From NCBI RefSeq assembly GCF_000003605.2, contig NW_003145290.1:145140-156014 (forward strand): a stretch of DNA of 10,875 nt. The letters run 5' to 3'. Each line of letters begins with the position of its first letter. Positions within the stretch are counted from its first letter, which is position 1. The stretch is from Saccoglossus kowalevskii (Eukaryota > Hemichordata > Enteropneusta > Harrimaniidae). The notes below the pieces were generated by a model that did not search any database, was not told where the DNA came from, and saw only the letters and a program-made list of their open reading frames with translations. Made by a program: the position numbers and the translations under genes. This document shows, one piece after another, positions 1 to 6,100 of the stretch.

Positions 1-109
1 GATGAATCATAACTTTTTGTATTAAATCTCCTTTCTTATCCTTGGCTTTGACAACAATACTTCTTTCTTTCAACCAGCTTATTAATGTAATTGTATTCAC
101 CTTTGATAA
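1..109 (-). CDS. C18orf63: C18orf63 homologue coding exon 11, partial (SAP-like motif)
   Basis: Encodes residues 538-573 plus one base, then leaves the window. The acceptor is TTTCACAG|TTA and the frame is open in phase 0. The sequence starts LSKVNTITLISWLKER and continues IVVKAKDKKGDLIQKVMIH. This pattern (Leu-x-x-Val, then a Leu-rich helix ending Lys-x-Arg, then Lys-Lys-x-x-Leu-Ile) resembles the helix-extension-helix of SAP domains, which bind DNA or RNA. The resemblance is by eye and the connecting loop is about two residues longer than usual. Confidence 0.8.
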
Positions 110-3100
110 CTGTGAAACATTTAAAAAAAATACAAATTGTGAACATGCGCAGTCTCTTTTAACTATGGTATGATAAATGCTGACATAGTATATCTAAAAG
201 GTGGAGTGTTTCCACAGTCAGCTTGCATACACATAATGTGATATATTTACTAGTTATTGGTGGCCATTTTGACATAAAGCTATGGAATGCAAAATTACAG
301 GTACGACAAAACTGGAACAATGCCAAATGATTCTTTGGGATAACTTTAGGTTATCTGCCAACTAATACTTTCTCCAGGAATTTGAAATCAAAATTGTCAT
401 ACAGCTTTACGGTATTGGAATTTTGGTTCAAATTTCCAGGGACAACTTCTTTGGCATAATGTTTGGCTATAAAAGTTTAAGATTGGTCAAGATGACCCCC
501 CCCCCCCCATACAGTAAATACTTAGTCGCATGTATTTTATAAGGCGTACATTAGCTGACTGTTAGAATTATATGATGGCAGTTTTTCGTCATTTTATTGC
601 AATAAAGACTAATTGGAAAGGTCCCTAGTGAAAACATGAGCACAGAAACTGCATAATAGCTACTGCTGGAGCAGTGTTTGTCCTAGAACCAAGGCCAACA
701 AGTTCAATTCAATTTGCAAGTACTGTAGGCCATCAACTCATTGATGTTTGTGACAAACACTGGTTAGCGAGGGGGAAAAAAAAATGTTCTTACCTGACCA
801 CAAGCTGCCAATGATCCTATATCTACATTTTCTTGAACTTTTGGTTTGGTTCGTTGTTTCTTCACTGTCTCATTACATTCAGCATCCTGAAAACAAAATG
901 AGCTAGAGTTTAAATGAACTGACTCACAAATTCAACTTAATAAAATGATGGTGTGAATGCATTCCAAACTGGCATATCTGATTCTAAGACAGCTCCCCTG
1001 AATTAAAATGTTGCACTGTGGAAGTATACAAAGATAATGTATCTTGAGTGAAAGTTATGCTGTTTATAGAATACTGTCTCAGAATTCTTTCCCCACGAGT
1101 TTTTTTTCTGCTACACACCACATAATCTGGCAAAGTACACTGATAGGCCAGTATTTAAGGCTATGATCTAATTAGATTAAAAATGTCATAAAATGCAAAA
1201 AACCAATTGGAATGTCTTTTAGAAGACCATGGATAGTATGCTGCTAAAAGTAAGATTTTTTTTTTGCGATTGGAGAAGAACTGAATACTATATAGTTGGC
1301 ATATTTTATCACAGCTTTCTTGTGGTAAGCATTGCATGCCACAAAAAGGCTGGATATCTTCACAGTGCTTATGATTGGAATATGAAATATTGTGTATGCA
1401 GATTAACTAAAACAACTCATCAAAACTTCCAAATCAAATATTGACATAGTTCTGCCGTGTATTCAGATGAGCCATACCTCAAAGTGCAATCTAAAACAAT
1501 TGTGAATTCACTTAATATTGCCTAATTATTGAAATTTCATACTCCAGTCAAATAGTTCAAAATAAACTAAATTTCAGCTGACTGACACATATATTTTGAT
1601 GGGCCAAACTATTTCCCTCTAATTTGTTGGGTCAAGTCTTAAATTTGCAGTCACTGCAGTAATTTTTCTATCAACGTGTACTGATACATACATTAATATT
1701 TGGATAAATCGAACATGGCAAGACTGATAAATTTAATAATAGCGTCTCACCTGTTTCTTTCTCTTTCCTGCTGGTATTATCTGAGTTTTTCCAACACCCA
1801 TATTAACTGGTTGCATAGTAAGTGTTTTTCCAGGAATAGGTTGGCTTGAGAAAGATGGTTTAATGAGATTTCTTTTTACTGGTGTGTACTGACTTGAGAG
1901 TTGTGTTTTCACACTGGCACTGGGGAATGTGGATTGATCTGCAAATATGGGAGTTCTAGCAACAGGTTTAAATGATGGCACAGTTCGTGGCTTGACTGGT
2001 TGTTTTGTAGCAAGAGGGGTTCTAATGCACTGTGCCTTGAATATCGGTATAACTCTTTGTGTTTTAGGGATATTTTCAGGCACAGACTTTGGAATACCAC
2101 ATGTTTGGGTGGTCGAAGCATTTGCACTCAGAAATCCAGCATTTCGGAATAAATTATTTGATGTTTGACTGCAGACAGGGTGATGATAAGTATTAGTGTA
2201 AATTTTCTCCACATTTCTTCTTGCTGGTAGTTTTCTTTGTGGTGGTTCATCACTTAAAGACGAGGAAATTTGATCAATGTCCTGCAAATAAAATTTGAAT
2301 ACTAGTACATTAGATTATTTGTGTTATTGGCAGCCACATTGTATCTGATCACTAAACAAATTTACATTCCTTGATCATTTGAACTGTTTACTTACATTAC
2401 TACTAGCCTCACATAATGTTGTTGTACTATACTGTGGTTTTCTGCCAATCTTCAATGACACTCCACACACAGTTGGCATCTTGTTCTGCACATCAGTCAG
2501 AAATGCATTGAGTATTGATTCTGAATCACTCCGGGGAATTACAACTAAATCTCTTTTCCTAACACAGCACTCTGGATAACTGAACAGTGTTAAAGACATC
2601 AACAAAGATAAAATAGCACTATTCACCAGTGGTACTTCTGTTTTCTGGTAACTCTTTCAGTTACAGCATATCATATCAACTGTATCTGAATCCTGCCTTT
2701 AGTAGGAAACACAATTCAAATCAAAGAAAGCTTAGAAAGAACTCTAATGTGCTGAGAGTATTGGAAACACATTAAAAATAATTTGAAATTACTTGTACTT
2801 GAGATATTGATGGAAAAGCTGAAAACTAATTATGCAAATCAGAAAATTAATATGAACAGATTTGAGTGTAAAACTAATGAGGTCTGCGCAAAGTAACAGA
2901 CTATCTATGTACCAAGTTTTATTGAAATGTGATTAGAACCAAAAAATTATGAATTATTATGCTAATTAGCAATTAATATGAACAGATTTTAACCCCAAAC
3001 TAATCAGGTTTGTACATCGTCCTAGAGCATCATTGTACTGATTTTCATTGAAATGGAATAATTAGTACTTTAGATATCAGTGTGATAGCTTAGAATTTGT

Positions 3101-6100
3101 TAATTATGCAAATTAAGTAATTAATATCGACAGAGTTTAACCCACAGTTAATCAGGTCTGACTATTGTCTACAGCATCCATGTACAACATTTCAACGAAA
3201 TATGATTAGTACTTAAGATATCAGTGTGAAAGTTAATTATGCAAATTAGGTAATTAATATACATAAATATTTACCGAAAACTAATTGGGTCCCTGCATAA
3301 TTCTAGATTCATTAAAATGTAATGATTAGTACTTAAGATATCAGTGGAAAAGCTGAAAATTAATTAATTATGAATATTAGGTGTGTTAATATGCACAAGG
3401 TCTCTGCATAGGCCATGAGTATCTATGTACCAAGTTTCAATGAAATGTAATGCTTACTACTTGAAATATCAAAAGCTGACAATTAATTATGCAAATTAGG
3501 TAATTAATATGTACTGATATTACCCTAAAAACTATCAGGTCTGTGCAGTGTCCTATGACATCTAGGTACCAAGTTGCATTGAAATGTGATGATTACTACT
3601 TGAGATATCAGTGGAAAAAAACGAAAATTGACTAATTGTTATACAAATTAGGTAATTAATATGCACGGATTTTTACCCAAAACTAATCAAATCTGCACAT
3701 AAGTTCAGAGCATCTATGTACCAAGTTTCATCAAAATCCAAAGAGTGGTTGTTTAGATATCAGTGCATGGAGCAGCTAAAAATTAGCTAATTATCATGTA
3801 AATTAGGTAATTAATATGCATGGATTTTTACCAAAAACTGAGCAAATCTATGCATAAGTTCAGAGCATCTAGTTTCATTAAAAAAAGATGTATGGTTCTT
3901 GAGATAGCAGTGAAAAAGACGAACACACATACACACACATACAAACTAACTGCAAAGACTCCCATTGTGTGCTTCGCACATGGGAGTCAAAAACAAACAC
4001 ATATTACCAAGATGCTACAGCAAAACATTCTACTATTTTTCACCACCTTGCTCATTTGGTTGAATAACTCAGTGTTTAGATTGGCATACATTACAAAGGA
4101 TACGTAAATAGAATGTTACCAATCGCTGGGAAGTACACATTAAAGAAGACCAATTCATCAGATTCTGGTAACCTATAACCATACTTTGATATACAAAAAG
4201 AAAATCCAACAGATGAGTTATTATTGTTATTTACCAGCATTATAATTAATATATACAACAATTATTAATGATAAACTTGTGTGGGACAGGTATATTTCTT
4301 CCACTGTATTAGCAGCAAGCATTTTTGGGGGGAATTGACTGAGGTATTTGCCGTGATAATTATTTTGTACTGATCTGTGTATATTTTACTTTTTTTTTCA
4401 AACATTATATCCATTTTCAGTATAAAACAGAAAAATAATTCACTTTTATTGTGATTCAAACCTACCATGTTTTTCCAATGTCTTTTGATATCTTTATATG
4501 ATGAGAAAGGACTTGATTTGGGTATATCATGTGTTATGTTTACTAATTTCCCTTTTTTCATACTGTAATAAAAAACAGGTTACAGATAAATTACTTGCTC
4601 CAGTGACAAGGAAATCATTAGTTACATCTAGCATAATATACACATTTTGTATGCAATATTTTTAGGAGGAATACAGTAATATTAACCTATAAAGTGTATG
4701 GTGAGATGATGTCACTAGATTTACAAAAGTTTAATACATACTAGTAAATTGTAAAATGAACTTTAAAATACCTTGGCATTACATAGCACCACTTATCTTC
4801 AATGGAGAACTCATTAATTACCGCAGACTTAGACATGAAGAATTTTTCTATGACAGGTACACAAATTTCAAAATCTTGAATCTGTTTTGAGATAAAGGAA
4901 TTCACTTAAATCTTAGAAATTGAAACCTGTGTATTGTTTTTAGTCCCCATTCGGACATAGTCCGAAAACAGGGACTTATGGTTTGCCCTGTGTGTGTCCG
5001 TGCGTCTGTGCGTTCGTGATCACCTGTATCTCGAACATGCATGGACCGATTAAGTTCAAACTCATACATCACACATTATATGGGACATATGCACATGCAT
5101 TTTTTTCATGATCCGATTAACGATAGCCAAACAGCGGCCATTTTAAGGCCGAAAATGCATCAAAATCGCACATTTTCACCATTCCAGACCCGGATCTCAG
5201 TTATGCATGGACACATTTTTTCAAATTTGGCACATACATTAAACATAATAGGACCTTGATGCACGTCATTTTTTTTTTTTGGATCGGGTTTGAAATGGCC
5301 GACTGCGGCCATTTTGTTTTAAAGAATTCAATTCTGGATTGTCGCATACGACTTATTTACCACTTCCGTGTCACTGACAATGTTCTATATAATTTATAGT
5401 AAATTCCAGACTCATTATGTATGCTGATGTAATGGTCTATTTATAGACAGTGTGGGTATATATAGGGGAGTTGTTCAGCACTGAGTTCAGATCGGAGATC
5501 TCGTTGAATTGTATTGGAGTTTAAGTATCTAGTCATTGGAGTAGTGGAGTTTTACCGCGTTATTGTACTTGATGTTTGCAGAGTATAATAATACCAGTAC
5601 CAGTTGAAACCTCATCTGTTGGCTACGTGTTCGTATTTTATCATCGCCGCCAGGGAAGGCTTTCTGTTACTGTTGCCATTTTGGTATTTGAACCATCAGA
5701 TCTGTACTATACCAATTACGGTAATATTACATTACGTGTGACATCTGGGGGCTCGTCCGGGAGCAGTGAAGACATATAGAAGACAATATGGCCAGCGAGA
5801 TGAAAGATATGTGGAAACAAGAGTTGATGGAATGGGCGGATGAACTGGGAATGACTGGAGAAAACAATGATGTTCGTATTTTATCATCGCCGCCAGGGAA
5901 GTCTTTCTGTTACTGTTGCCATTTTGGTATTTGAACCATCAGACCTGTACTATATCAATTACGGTAATATTACCGTGCGTGTGACATGGATCTGTATCTG
6001 AGAAATGCCTGGATTGATCAAGTTCAAACTTCACACACACAAGGTACATCATGTCACAAATATGTATGTGCATTTGTTTCATGATCTCATTAACGATAGC

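Larger units (their letters stand above)
2780..3988 (-). mobile_element. Element E1: HINE/Helentron-like non-autonomous element in intron 7
   Basis: Read on the minus strand it starts with a hairpin (3988-3957), continues with a GT-rich microsatellite (about 3943-3921) and then at least eight degenerate tandem units of 116-156 bp. It has no coding capacity. Hairpin, microsatellite and central tandem repeats in this order are the hallmarks of Helentron-associated elements (HINE, DINE-1, bivalve 'pearl'). The hairpin side is clear; the far boundary near 2780 is where repeat similarity fades, so it is approximate. Intron 7 would be about 315 bp without it. Confidence 0.6.
5340..5986 (+). mobile_element. 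Internally deleted LTR retrotransposon (Gypsy/retrovirus-like) inserted in E2
   Basis: The insertion is bounded by the direct duplication TGGAT (5335-5339 and 5987-5991), which sits at the same place in the uninterrupted E2 repeat near 6308-6313. It comprises a full 5' LTR (5340-5743), a 2-nt spacer, a primer-binding site, a leader, the first codons of a gag-like frame, then an abrupt jump at 5871 into the last 116 bp of the 3' LTR. Everything from gag to the front of the 3' LTR is missing, so it cannot encode its own proteins. A 5-bp duplication and adjacent primer site fit Gypsy-type elements (Ty3) or vertebrate-type retroviral elements; the lineage cannot be told without pol. Confidence 0.9.

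Noticed and set aside
1947-2168. Plus-strand frame of 73 codons
   Set aside because: It lies wholly antisense to exon 9 of the C18orf63 homologue, which has homology-linked splice phasing; this is a shadow frame.
3820-4107. Plus-strand frame of 95 codons
   Set aside because: It runs through E1 repeat units, the CA microsatellite, the terminal hairpin and into the antisense of exon 7; composition (THTHTHTYK) shows the microsatellite origin.
4265-4465. Extension of exon 6 through the open frame to 4265
   Set aside because: Family similarity stops at KNM, a GTAGGT donor lies there, and exon 7 continues the alignment with YGYRLP in the right phase.
5041-5259. Plus-strand frame of 72 codons, similar to another at 6176-6385
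   Set aside because: Both are readings of E2 tandem units; they resemble each other only because the DNA repeats, and they shift frame against the unit period.
5340-5375. LTR start at TGTCAC (5371) instead of 5340
   Set aside because: TGTCAC gives a good 6-bp inverted end with GTGACA, but no target duplication fits; starting at 5340 gives TGGAT on both sides and restores an uninterrupted E2 repeat.
5576-5779. Plus-strand frame of 67 codons
   Set aside because: It lies in the 5' LTR and crosses the primer-binding site, a non-coding region in such elements.
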